A program made the position numbers and the translations under genes. From assembly GCF_028618695.1 (NCBI RefSeq), contig NZ_JAQIVI010000132.1, positions 123,610 through 187,609 of the forward strand: a stretch of 64,000 nt of DNA, written 5' to 3'. Positions 53,241 through 61,923 of this stretch are shown one piece after another. Origin of the DNA: Natrinema soli. Lineage in GTDB: Archaea; Halobacteriota; Halobacteria; Halobacteriales; Natrialbaceae. The notes under the pieces were generated by a model that was given only the letters and a program-made list of their open reading frames with translations, searched no databases and was not told the origin of the DNA. Every line of letters starts with the position of its first letter. Within the stretch, counting starts at the first letter, position 1.

Positions 53241-53331
53241 AATGGACCATCTACCGCCGAGATGCAAAGTATTATGGTTATGCGCATTGCCGAACCACGT
53301 CAAAGACTGGCACGCGCCAGTCGGTATCAAT

Positions 53332-53985
53332 ATGAAATTCAATGGGACGTTCGAACTTGAGGAGACGACCGTCGACGAGGTGTGGCTCGCGTTATCGGAT
53401 CCGGTGTTAGTCGAGCAGTCGTTACCGGGATGTGAGTTTCTGGTACGCGTCGACGATACCGACGTCGACTTCGACGAATTGCGCGACGAAGCGACCGATC
53501 GGCAGGTCGAACCGACCGCCGACCCGGAGGCCATCGCCGAACGCGCGTTCGAGGAGGGGGGCCATTACGCGGCGCTGATGCAGATCGGCGTCGGGCCAGT
53601 GAATCCGACGTTCGAGACGGTCGTGACGATCGATCACCGCGAGTACCCGGAGATGTCCGCTGTTGGCGAGGGGTCGTCGAGTAACAGCTCCTTCGAAATG
53701 TCGTCGGGGATGACCCTCTCTGAGACCGACGGCGGGGTCGCCGTCGAGTGGGAGACCGAAGCCGACGTGTTCGGGAAGATCGCTCAGATGGGCCAACGCG
53801 TCGTCAATCCGGTCGCGAACCGGGTGGTCAAACGGTTCTTCTCGTCGGTACAGGATCAACTCCGTGAGCGGCAACTTGCCGCCGAAGGCGACGCATCGGC
53901 CGATGAATCGGACCCGACCGAGAGTGACCGAGGACTGGTCGACAGAGTACTCGGCCGGTCGGGAAGCGACGCGAGCGACTCGTAA
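53332..53985 (+). CDS. coxG: CoxG-like (SRPBCC) protein
   Basis: 217 residues from ATG 53332 (MKFNGTFELEETTVDEVWLA), the usual CoxG start; longer frames add unrelated sequence. SRPBCC blocks: LALSDPVLVEQSLPGCEFLV-type opening, YAALMQIGVGPVNPTFETVV, SSGMTLSETDGGVAVEWETE and AQMGQRVVNPVANRVVKRFF. In CO dehydrogenase bacteria CoxG recruits the enzyme to the membrane. The acidic C-terminal tail carries no membrane helix here. First gene of the operon, 3 bp before coxS. Confidence 0.88.
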   Translation: MKFNGTFELEETTVDEVWLALSDPVLVEQSLPGCEFLVRVDDTDVDFDELRDEATDRQVEPTADPEAIAERAFEEGGHYAALMQIGVGPVNPTFETVVTIDHREYPEMSAVGEGSSSNSSFEMSSGMTLSETDGGVAVEWETEADVFGKIAQMGQRVVNPVANRVVKRFFSSVQDQLRERQLAAEGDASADESDPTESDRGLVDRVLGRSGSDASDS

Positions 53986-53988
53986 GTT

Positions 53989-54564
53989 ATGACTGAACAC
54001 GATATCACGCTGACGGTCAACGGAACGGAACACGAACTCACGGTCGAGCCGCGGACGCTCCTGGTTCACGCGATCCGAGACGAACTCGGCTACACCGGGA
54101 CGAACGTCGGTTGCGAGAGCAGCCTCTGTGGCGCATGTACGGTCCACCTCGACAATGACGCGGTCAAGTCCTGTACGGTCTTGGCAGTACAGGCCGACGG
54201 CGCGACGATCGAGACGGTCGAAGGGCTAGCCGAGGATGGAGAGTTTCACCCCATTCAGGGTGGATTCCAGGAGGAGCACGGACTCCAGTGTGGGTACTGC
54301 ACTCCCGGGATGATGATGGCGGCGACCGATCTCCTCGAGGAGAATCCCGACCCCAGTCGCGAGGAGATCCGCGAGGGGTTGGAGGGGAACCTCTGTCGGT
54401 GTACGGGCTACCAGAACATCGTCAACGCCGTCGAGAACGCGGCCGACGAGATGCACGCCGGCGCCGTCGCCGACGGCGGTTGTAGGGCTGGCGACTCCCA
54501 ATGTAGTTCCAGCGCCAGCGAAGGCGAGGTGCGCTGGCCGACCGACGGAGGTGACGCGGAATGA
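53989..54564 (+). CDS. coxS: Xanthine-oxidase-family hydroxylase, small [2Fe-2S] subunit
   Basis: 191 residues. Plant-type [2Fe-2S] cluster ligands C42, C47, C50 and C62 (GCESSLCGAC...SC), followed by the helical [2Fe-2S] domain with C101, C104, C136 and C138 (QCGYCTPGM...NLCRCTG). Only the last ~35 residues are an added tail (CRAGDSQCSSS). It transfers electrons from the Mo centre to the FAD subunit. It overlaps coxL by 4 bp. Confidence 0.95.
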   Translation: MTEHDITLTVNGTEHELTVEPRTLLVHAIRDELGYTGTNVGCESSLCGACTVHLDNDAVKSCTVLAVQADGATIETVEGLAEDGEFHPIQGGFQEEHGLQCGYCTPGMMMAATDLLEENPDPSREEIREGLEGNLCRCTGYQNIVNAVENAADEMHAGAVADGGCRAGDSQCSSSASEGEVRWPTDGGDAE

Positions 54565-57074
54565 GCATCGAGTCGATCGATCCGGACGAAGTCGACGCTG
54601 CCGACATCCTCGGATCGGCCATCGAACGCCGGGAGGATCCCGCGCTGATCACCGGCGACGCCGAGTACACCGACGACATCCAGCTGCAGGGGATGGTCCA
54701 TATGGCGATCCTCCGGAGTCAGCACGGCCACGCGAAGCTCGAGAATGTCGACACGAGCGAGGCCGAGGCGATGGACGGCGTCGTCGGCGTCTACACCCAC
54801 GACGACCTCCACCGCGAGGACACGCCCGGCGGCGGCTCGTACTCACTGCCCGTCGGCTGGCTGCTCGACAGTCTCCGACAGGTCGACCATCCGATACTGG
54901 CCGACGACCGAGTCCGGTATCAGGGCGATGCGATCGCGGTCGTCGTCGCCGAGGATCAGTACCTCGCCCACGACGCGGTCGACGCCATCGACGTCGACTA
55001 CGGGCGACTCGACGCCGTGACCGACCCGGTCGACGCTCTCGAAGACGACGCGACCGAACTCCACGACGACGCCGAAGGCAACGTCGCCTTCGACTGGGAG
55101 ATCGGCGACGCCGAGCGGACCGAGGAGGCGTTCGAATCGGCCGCACACACCGCGAGCATCGACCTCGAGAACCAGTTGCTCATCCCGAACGCGATGGAAC
55201 CGCGGGCCGCGGTCGCCGACTACAGTCCCGGGACGGACGAACTCGACGTGTTCATGACCTCCCAGAATCCCCATCTGCACCGCCTGCTCATGTCGGGGGT
55301 GATCGGGCATCCGGAGCATAAACTGCGGATCAAAGCCCCGGAGGTCGGCGGCGGGTTCGGGAGCAAGATCCACCACTACGCCGACGAGGCGCTGGTGGCG
55401 TGGGTCGCCAAACACCTCGAGCGACCGGTCAAGTGGACCGCCACCCGCACGGAAACGTACAAGACCGACGCGCAGGGCCGCGGGCACGTGACGACGGCCG
55501 ACCTCGCGATGGACGAGGACGGCGACGTTATCGGTCTCCGAGTCGACACGAAAGCGAACCTCGGCGCGTATCTCTCGACGTTCGCTCCCGCCGTTCCGAC
55601 GTACCTCTACGGGACACTGCTCTCGGGGCAGTACGACATCCCGGCGATCCACTGTTCGGTGAGGGGCGCGTTCACGAACGTGCCGCCGGTCGACGCCTAT
55701 CGGGGCGCCGGCCGTCCGGAGGCGTCGTTCGTGATCGAACGACTGGCGAAGCTCGGCGCCGAGGAGATGGGAATGGACCCCGCCGAGTTCAGGCGGCGGA
55801 ACTTCGTCCCCGAGGACGCGTTCCCCTACGAGACGCAAGTCGCCGTCGTCTACGACAGCGGCGATTACGAGAAGACGCTCGACAAGGCCCTCGAGATGGC
55901 CGACTACGAGTCGTTCCGCGAGCGGCAGGAAGCAGCCCGCGAAGACGGTCGATACCTCGGTATCGGCTTCTCCTGTTACATCGAGGCCTGCGGTTTAGCG
56001 CCGTCGGAACTCGCCGGCCAGCTCGGTGCACAGGCCGGGCTCTGGGAGTCAAGTCTCGTCCGGTTTCATCCCTCCGGGACGGTCACGGCTTTCTGCGGCA
56101 CGTCGGGTCACGGGCAGGGACACGCGACGACGTACGCACAGATCGTCGCGAACGAACTCGGCATCCCCTACGAGGACGTCGAGGTCGTCGAGGGTGATAC
56201 GGACGAAATCCCACACGGAATGGGGACGTACGGCTCTCGATCGGCGGCGGTCGGCGGGAGTTCGCTGGTCAAGAGTTCACAGAAACTCGTCGACAAGGCC
56301 CGCGAGATCGCGTCTCACCAGCTCGAGGCCGATCCCGCGGACATCGAGTTCGAGGGCGGCGAGTTCCGAGTCGCGGGCGCGCCCGACCGATCGATAGGCA
56401 TCAAGGCGGTCGCTGAGCAGTCCTATCTCGCTCACGACATTCCCGACGACATGGAGCCTGGACTCGAGGCCACGTCGTTCTACGACCCGGACAACTTCGT
56501 GTTCCCGTTCGGAACCCACGTCGCAGTCGTAGAGGTCGACCCGAAGTCGGGAGAGATCGAGTTCGATCAGTACGTCGCCGTCGACGACGTCGGCAACCAG
56601 ATTAACCCCAAGATCGTCGAGGGGCAGGTCCACGGCGGTGTCGCCCAGGGCGTCGGCCAAGCGCTCTACGAGGGCGCGGAGTACGACTCGAACGCACAGC
56701 TCTTGACGGGATCGATGCAAGATTACGCCGTCCCGAAGGCGATGCATATCCCGGAGATGGAAACAGGCTCGACCGTTACGGAGAGTCCGCACAATCCGCT
56801 CGGCGTCAAGGGAGTCGGCGAAGCCGGAACGATCGCGGCCCCGCAGGCCGTCGTAAACGCGGTCACGGACGCCCTCGAGCCGTTCGGCGTCGACCACGTG
56901 AAGATGCCGATGACGGCTGAACGAATCTGGAACGCCGTCGACGGTCGAACCGAACCCGAGACCGAGACGCCGGCCGCTGCCGCGGACGGCGGGACCGCTG
57001 ACTCGGAGGTCGGCGGCGCCGACGAGACTGACGACCCCGACACCGCTGCCGACGGCACCGGAGGTGATTCGTAA
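54561..57074 (+). CDS. coxL: Xanthine-oxidase-family hydroxylase, large molybdenum subunit (form II CODH-like)
   Basis: 837 residues. The active-site loop AYRGAGR (379-385) replaces the AYRCSFR of true aerobic CO dehydrogenase, so this is a form II type enzyme whose substrate may not be CO. The catalytic Glu is in GVKGVGEAGTIAAPQA (about E754). MCD-binding segments such as GGFGSKIHHYADEALVAWVA, CGTSGHGQGHATTYAQIVAN and GSRSAAVGGSSLVKSS are complete. The last ~50 residues are an acidic Ala/Thr-rich tail. It overlaps coxM (TAATG). An aldehyde or N-heterocycle are as likely substrates as CO. Confidence 0.95.
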   Translation: MSIESIDPDEVDAADILGSAIERREDPALITGDAEYTDDIQLQGMVHMAILRSQHGHAKLENVDTSEAEAMDGVVGVYTHDDLHREDTPGGGSYSLPVGWLLDSLRQVDHPILADDRVRYQGDAIAVVVAEDQYLAHDAVDAIDVDYGRLDAVTDPVDALEDDATELHDDAEGNVAFDWEIGDAERTEEAFESAAHTASIDLENQLLIPNAMEPRAAVADYSPGTDELDVFMTSQNPHLHRLLMSGVIGHPEHKLRIKAPEVGGGFGSKIHHYADEALVAWVAKHLERPVKWTATRTETYKTDAQGRGHVTTADLAMDEDGDVIGLRVDTKANLGAYLSTFAPAVPTYLYGTLLSGQYDIPAIHCSVRGAFTNVPPVDAYRGAGRPEASFVIERLAKLGAEEMGMDPAEFRRRNFVPEDAFPYETQVAVVYDSGDYEKTLDKALEMADYESFRERQEAAREDGRYLGIGFSCYIEACGLAPSELAGQLGAQAGLWESSLVRFHPSGTVTAFCGTSGHGQGHATTYAQIVANELGIPYEDVEVVEGDTDEIPHGMGTYGSRSAAVGGSSLVKSSQKLVDKAREIASHQLEADPADIEFEGGEFRVAGAPDRSIGIKAVAEQSYLAHDIPDDMEPGLEATSFYDPDNFVFPFGTHVAVVEVDPKSGEIEFDQYVAVDDVGNQINPKIVEGQVHGGVAQGVGQALYEGAEYDSNAQLLTGSMQDYAVPKAMHIPEMETGSTVTESPHNPLGVKGVGEAGTIAAPQAVVNAVTDALEPFGVDHVKMPMTAERIWNAVDGRTEPETETPAAAADGGTADSEVGGADETDDPDTAADGTGGDS

Positions 57075-57964
57075 TGTACCCCGACGAGTTCGACTACTAC
57101 GAGGCGACGACGGTCGAGGAAGCGATCGACCTGCTCGAGGAGAACGCGATGGAAGAGACGGAGCTGCTGGCCGGCGGTCACAGTCTGCTCCCGGCGATGA
57201 AGACCGGGCTCTCGAGTCCCGACGTCCTGATCGACATCGGCGAGGTCGACGACCTCCACGGGGTCGCCGTCGACGACGAGACGCTCACGATCGGCGCGAT
57301 GAACCGCTACAGCGACGTCCTCGGATCCGAAGACGCTCGCGAGCACGCGCCGGCGCTGACCGCCGCGGTCGAACGGGTGGGCGATCGACAGGTCCGAAAC
57401 CGCGGCACGATCGGCGGTAACCTCGCGCACGCGGATCCGGCCTCCGATCTCCCCGGCGCCGCGCTGGTCTCCGATGCGACGCTGGTCGTGCAGGGCCCCG
57501 ACGGCGAGCGATCGATCCCCGCTGACGAGTTCTATTACGGGATGTACGCCACGGACCTCGGCCCCGCCGAACTCCTCACCCGGATCGAGGTCCCCTCGGC
57601 GACGGACGCCATCGGCACCTACGCGAAGAAGCCGAGTCCGTCCTCGGGGTACGCGATGGTCGGCGTCGCGGCCCTGCTGACGGTCGACGACGGAACTGTC
57701 GCATCGGCCAAAATCGGTGCGAACGGCGCGATGGATCACGGGGTTCGCCTCGAGCCAGTCGAGGAGTCCCTGATCGGTGAGTCGCTCGACGAGGAGACGA
57801 TCGCGACGGCCGCCGGTCATGCGACCGACGACCTCGATACGGCGCTCATGATGGACGACCTGCAGGCGTCGGGCGAATTTCGCGCCCAACTGCTCGAGGT
57901 GTACACCGAGCGCGCACTCGAAGCGTCGATCGACCGGATCTCCGCACCCGCGGCTGCGGACTGA
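57074..57964 (+). CDS. coxM: Xanthine-oxidase-family hydroxylase, FAD subunit
   Basis: 296 residues. FAD-binding motifs are LLAGGHSLLPAMKTGLSSPD and TIGGNLAHADPASDLPGAAL (consensus TIGGN-A-ADPA-D). DRQVRNRGTIGG lies before it. The C-terminal CO-dehydrogenase flavoprotein domain spans about 180-290 (GYAMVGVAALLTVDDGTVAS). It passes electrons to quinone or NAD-type acceptors. The start overlaps the coxL stop. The gap to coxD is about 77 bp. Confidence 0.95.
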   Translation: MYPDEFDYYEATTVEEAIDLLEENAMEETELLAGGHSLLPAMKTGLSSPDVLIDIGEVDDLHGVAVDDETLTIGAMNRYSDVLGSEDAREHAPALTAAVERVGDRQVRNRGTIGGNLAHADPASDLPGAALVSDATLVVQGPDGERSIPADEFYYGMYATDLGPAELLTRIEVPSATDAIGTYAKKPSPSSGYAMVGVAALLTVDDGTVASAKIGANGAMDHGVRLEPVEESLIGESLDEETIATAAGHATDDLDTALMMDDLQASGEFRAQLLEVYTERALEASIDRISAPAAAD

Positions 57965-58041
57965 CCGAGCGTGAACGGGAACGAGAACGCGCTTCGCGAC
58001 GGATCGAACGTCGAACGAACCGGCGAACCCACCCTACCTAC

Positions 58042-58956
58042 ATGACGGACGAACCACCCGCGACGTTCGCAGACCTGACGGAGTCCGACGTCCGGTCAGC
58101 GTTCGCGGCGGAGGACTACGTCGCCGAAGACGAGATCGTCACTACCGTACTCCTGGCGCTGCGATTGGGAAAGCCGCTGCTGGTCGAGGGAGAGCCGGGT
58201 GCCGGGAAGACGGAACTCGCGAAGGTGTTGGCGTCGACCCTCGGGAGCGAACTGATACGGCTGCAGTGTTACGAGGGTTTGACCGCCGAACACGCGCTCT
58301 ACGAGTGGAACTACACGAAACAGTTGCTCGCGGTTCAGCGAGGGGATGATCCTGAATCGTCGGTGTTCTCCGAGGAATACCTGCTCGAACGACCGCTCCT
58401 ACGAGCACTTCATAGCGATGCCGATCGGCCGCCGGTCCTGCTGGTCGACGAGGTCGACCGCGCCGACGACGAGTTCGAGGCGCTGTTGCTCGAAGTGCTC
58501 TCGGACTTTCAGGTGTCGGTCCCGGAACTGGGGACGATCTCGGCCGACCGGCCGCCGATCGTGATCGTCACGTCAAACCAAACGCGAGCGTTGAGCGACG
58601 CGCTCAAGCGCCGCTGTCTGTACCTGTATGTCGAACCACCGTCCCTCGAGAAGGAGACTGCCATTCTCCGCCGGAAGGTACCGCAATTGGACGATACCGT
58701 CGCCACGGACCTCTGTGCGATCGCCGCTCGTCTCCGCGAGGAACCGCTGCGAAAACCGCCCGGCGCGGCCGAAACCATCGACTGGGCTCGAGCGATCGCC
58801 TCGCTGCGCGACGACGGCGACGGGACGCTCGAGCGGGAAACGATTCGAAACACGCTCGGCTGTCTGCTGAAAGCGGGTGAGGACATCAAACGGATCGACG
58901 ACGCCCTCATAACGGAACTGCTCGAGGCCGCCGAGCGAGCGGGAGGTGACGCGTGA
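58042..58956 (+). CDS. coxD: CoxD-like MoxR-family AAA+ ATPase
   Basis: 304 residues. Walker A GEPGAGKTELAKVLASTLGS (about 54-73), sensor-type LIRLQCYEGLTAEHALYEWN, Walker B VLLVDEVDRADDEFEALLLE, and IVIVTSNQTRALSDALKRRC with the arginine finger. MoxR ATPases work with the VWA protein encoded next to mature or load the metal centre. The stop overlaps the GTG of coxE. Confidence 0.93.
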   Translation: MTDEPPATFADLTESDVRSAFAAEDYVAEDEIVTTVLLALRLGKPLLVEGEPGAGKTELAKVLASTLGSELIRLQCYEGLTAEHALYEWNYTKQLLAVQRGDDPESSVFSEEYLLERPLLRALHSDADRPPVLLVDEVDRADDEFEALLLEVLSDFQVSVPELGTISADRPPIVIVTSNQTRALSDALKRRCLYLYVEPPSLEKETAILRRKVPQLDDTVATDLCAIAARLREEPLRKPPGAAETIDWARAIASLRDDGDGTLERETIRNTLGCLLKAGEDIKRIDDALITELLEAAERAGGDA

Positions 58957-60245
58957 GCGAGCGTGCGGACGAGACCGACGTGGACATCCACGACCACGTC
59001 CGGACGGAACTCGTCCGATTCGTCCGTGAACTCCGCCGTAGCGGCGCTACCGTCCCGGCCAACGCCGGAACGACCGCAGCCAGGGCGATCGTCGAAGTCG
59101 GACTCGAAGATCGCGGCCGCGTTCGAACGGCGTTGCGGGCCAGTCTCCTCACCGACGACGAGGATTTCGACGCGTTCGACCGGTTGTTCGAGACGTTCTG
59201 GCGTCGGCTCACGAGGGGCCTCGAGGACGGACGACCGTCCGCTCCGATCGACGACGGACTCGAGGCTGCCCTCGAGTCGCCCGGTGATCCCAACGCGGAC
59301 GGGGACGGTTCGAACGGATCCGGCGGTCTCGAGGACGCCAATCGCGTCACCGGGCGTTCGCTCGCCGAATCGTTTGCAGCGGCGGTTCCTGACGCCGCCG
59401 AAGACGACGGGAGCGGGGCAACGACGGCGCTGTACAGTCCGTCGGGATCGGACGAGGCGGTCGACGGACGACTCCCGACCGATTCGAGGGGTCTCGCAAC
59501 GCCGTTTCGCGACCTCACTCGAGTACTCGGCGGGTTGCGGGGGCGGCGGTTCCAGTCGGGAACCGATCGCGCCGACATCCGGCGGGCGCTCCGCGCGAGC
59601 GTGAGTACCGGCGGGACCGTCCTCTCGGTCCCGAAGCAAGACCGCCGACGAACGGCAGTCCGCGCGGTACTGTTGGTCGACGTAAGCCGGTCCGTTCTCG
59701 ACACTGTCGATCGCGGATTCCTGATAGAGTTCCTCCGCAGAGCCCGCCGCGACTGGCGGGACGCTCGCGTGTTCTTTTTCGACGAAGACCTCAGGGAGGT
59801 GACCGACTCCCTCGACGCGGAGTCGGCGGCGACGGCGCTCGAGGCGCTCGAGGCCGCCGAAGCCGCCTGGGGCGGCGGTACGCGGATCGGACGCTCGTTC
59901 GAGCAACTTCGCGAGACGGAACCGGAGACCGTCGATCGACGCACGGTCGTGTTCGTCGTCAGCGACGGCCTCGAACGGGGCGATGTCGACGCCCTCGAAC
60001 GCGAGCTCTCGTGGATCGATCGCAGAGCCGAGCGGGTGTTGTGGTTAAATCCGCTGGCGACGACGCCGTCCTACGAACCGACCGCTCGCGGAATGGCCGC
60101 TGCAGTTCCGTATCTCGATGGTCTGTTCGCGTTCGCCGGCCCGGACGACGTCACCGAACTGGCGCGACAACTCCGACAGATGGACGTCGGCGGACGAATC
60201 GGCTACGAGTTCGACGCGCGGTCGAATCGGCGGACGACTACCTGA
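58953..60245 (+). CDS. coxE: CoxE-like von Willebrand factor A protein
   Basis: 430 residues from GTG 58953, overlapping coxD by 4 bp (GTGA). Residues up to ~235 are a helical MoxR-partner region with an acidic, low-complexity middle. The C-terminal VWA domain shows VRAVLLVDVSRSVLDTVDRG with MIDAS D243, S245 and S247, then DARVFFFDEDLREVTDSL and TVVFVVSDGLERGDVDALER. Couples with CoxD in maturation of the molybdenum hydroxylase. Confidence 0.92.
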   Translation: MSERADETDVDIHDHVRTELVRFVRELRRSGATVPANAGTTAARAIVEVGLEDRGRVRTALRASLLTDDEDFDAFDRLFETFWRRLTRGLEDGRPSAPIDDGLEAALESPGDPNADGDGSNGSGGLEDANRVTGRSLAESFAAAVPDAAEDDGSGATTALYSPSGSDEAVDGRLPTDSRGLATPFRDLTRVLGGLRGRRFQSGTDRADIRRALRASVSTGGTVLSVPKQDRRRTAVRAVLLVDVSRSVLDTVDRGFLIEFLRRARRDWRDARVFFFDEDLREVTDSLDAESAATALEALEAAEAAWGGGTRIGRSFEQLRETEPETVDRRTVVFVVSDGLERGDVDALERELSWIDRRAERVLWLNPLATTPSYEPTARGMAAAVPYLDGLFAFAGPDDVTELARQLRQMDVGGRIGYEFDARSNRRTTT

Positions 60246-60253
60246 ATTCAACA

Positions 60254-61393
60254 ATGAGCACGAGCGACTGGAGTCTCCCGGAAACAGCGGTGTTCGATCG
60301 AATACGAACGACACTCGACGACGATACGGCGGCCGTCCTGGCGACGGTGATCGCGGTCGACGGGAGCGCGTACCGCCGCCCCGGCGCAAAGATGCTCATC
60401 CGGCCCGACGGCGGTGGAGCGGGAAGCATTACGGCGGGGTGTCTGGAGGACGAGGTCCGCGCGCTGGCGGCCGACGTACTGGCCGACGATTCCCCGCGCG
60501 TCGAGACGTGGGATCTGACCGGTGACGACGACGTCTGGGGCCTCGGGATCGGCTGTAACGGCGTGATAACGGTCCTGCTGGAGCCGCTCGACGAATCGCA
60601 TCATCCGGTCGTCGACGCTCGAGGCGCCGGCGACGCGATCGGTGTCGCCACCGTCGTCAGCGACGAGCCCGAGCTTGACCTCGCAGTCGGTGATCGGGCG
60701 TACTACGAACCGGCCGACGGATTCGCCGACGGCACCGGTTTCCCGGCGGCGGTACTCGACGAACTCGAGGATCCGACGCGAACGCTCGTTGCGACCGGGA
60801 AGAGCGAGACGCTGACTGTCGAGACGGACGCCGGACGCGTCGAGGTATTCGTGGACGGAGTGCGGCCGCCGCCGGATCTCGTCGTGTTCGGGTCCGGTCA
60901 CGACGTCGAACCAGTCGTCGAGCTGGCGAACCGCGTCGACTTCCGCGTAACGGTCGTTTCGTTTCGCGGCGGCCGCGCGGACGACGATCGGTTCCCCCGG
61001 GCCGACGGCGTCGTTTCGGCGTCGCCGCGAGAGATACCGGACCTCCGAGAGTGGAACGCGGACACGTACGCGGTGGTCATGAGCCACAACTTCCTCGACG
61101 ATCGCCTCGCCCTGGAGCGGTTGCTGGAGACGCCGATCGAGTATATCGGGATAATGGGCCCTCAGAAACGGTTCGAAGAGATGCGCGAGGAGTTCGCCGC
61201 GGAGAACCGCCCCATCACCGACGCGGAACTCAAGCGGATTTACACGCCGATCGGATTGAGCCTCGGCGGGGACGCGCCGTATCAGATCGCGCTCAGTATC
61301 GTCGCGGAGGTCGTCGCGGTCGCTAACGATCGAACGGCGCAACACCTCAGCCGACGAGGCGGTCCGATCCACGATCGCACGGAAAGGGACTGA
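60254..61393 (+). CDS. XdhC/CoxF-like molybdenum cofactor maturation protein
   Basis: 379 residues from ATG 60254 (the frame upstream is inside coxE). N-terminal XdhC/CoxI domain: VLATVIAVDGSAYRRPGAKM, GSITAGCLEDEVRALAADVL, WGLGIGCNGVITVLLEPLD. The C-terminal Rossmann domain follows (PPDLVVFGSGHDVEPVVELA, PEIYIGIMGPQKR-type block). XdhC proteins sulfurate and insert the Mo cofactor. It also overlaps the next small gene by position (one base between). Confidence 0.92.
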   Translation: MSTSDWSLPETAVFDRIRTTLDDDTAAVLATVIAVDGSAYRRPGAKMLIRPDGGGAGSITAGCLEDEVRALAADVLADDSPRVETWDLTGDDDVWGLGIGCNGVITVLLEPLDESHHPVVDARGAGDAIGVATVVSDEPELDLAVGDRAYYEPADGFADGTGFPAAVLDELEDPTRTLVATGKSETLTVETDAGRVEVFVDGVRPPPDLVVFGSGHDVEPVVELANRVDFRVTVVSFRGGRADDDRFPRADGVVSASPREIPDLREWNADTYAVVMSHNFLDDRLALERLLETPIEYIGIMGPQKRFEEMREEFAAENRPITDAELKRIYTPIGLSLGGDAPYQIALSIVAEVVAVANDRTAQHLSRRGGPIHDRTERD

Positions 61394-61394
61394 T

Positions 61395-61619
61395 ATGGAT
61401 CGAGACGACTCCGAAGAGACCGACGACGATCGAACGGGAACCATGCTCGCTCGAACGTGGGTTATCGCCGCGAACTTTCGGACTCCCGCCGATTACGGCG
61501 TTCCGACTGCGCCGTCGTTCCCCGCGGAGCGTCGGGCTGACGGGTCGCTGGTGCTGATCGATCCTGATGACTCGACCCCGGTGATGACTGTCGGAAAAAC
61601 GGTATCCGTTCGACGGTAG
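61395..61619 (+). CDS. Small conserved-looking acidic protein at the end of the cox operon
   Basis: 74 residues, starting one base after the xdhC-type stop. An acidic N-terminus (DRDDSEETDDDRTG) precedes VIAANFRTPADYGVPTAPSF and ADGSLVLIDPDDSTPVMTVG. No family or cofactor motif recognised. The tight spacing indicates co-expression with the hydroxylase genes, so it may be an assembly or regulatory partner. Confidence 0.55.
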   Translation: MDRDDSEETDDDRTGTMLARTWVIAANFRTPADYGVPTAPSFPAERRADGSLVLIDPDDSTPVMTVGKTVSVRR

Positions 61620-61923
61620 TTTCGCGTCGAAGCGGGATGCCGCGTGATCGGTTCGAATCGTTCGTCTTCGCGGTCGGGCAGACGGCTTCCGTCTCAGTTT
61701 TTCGCCGGTCAAATCCGGATCTTCCGGTCTCCGACATCGTCCGCTACCGATAGTCAGATAACTACATTTGACCACAATAATCTACTTCTGGTGCGATTTT
61801 GAAACCAATTCTAGTTACTAGTGACGGACGAGTATGGATAGCGTTATTGGCGTTTTATTCGTTGGTCTACGTACAGCGGTGACGTTCGGATCAGGTCCGA
61901 ATCAGTCCGCTGTAAGTATACTC
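61620..61923. other. Intergenic control region of the aldehyde dehydrogenase
   Basis: About 300 bp without a gene. Contains the AACC-N7-GTTAC site (61803-61820); no other clear structure. Confidence 0.5.
61803..61820. promoter_or_regulatory. AACC-N7-GTTAC site upstream of the aldehyde dehydrogenase gene
   Basis: AACCAATTCTAGTTACTA, 104 bp before the ATG at 61924. Near-identical to the site before coxG (16 of 18), suggesting one regulator controls both. Confidence 0.45.

Larger units (their letters stand above)
52847..53331. other. Divergent control region between mocA-like and coxG genes
   Basis: About 485 bp without a supported gene. It contains the palindrome at 52891-52905 and the AACC-N7-GTTAC site at 53223-53240, both listed separately. 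Confidence 0.5.

Noticed and set aside
54561..57074. Aerobic carbon monoxide dehydrogenase as a firm function
   Set aside because: The active-site loop is AYRGAGR, not AYRCSFR, so the CO-oxidising assignment is not supported by the sequence.
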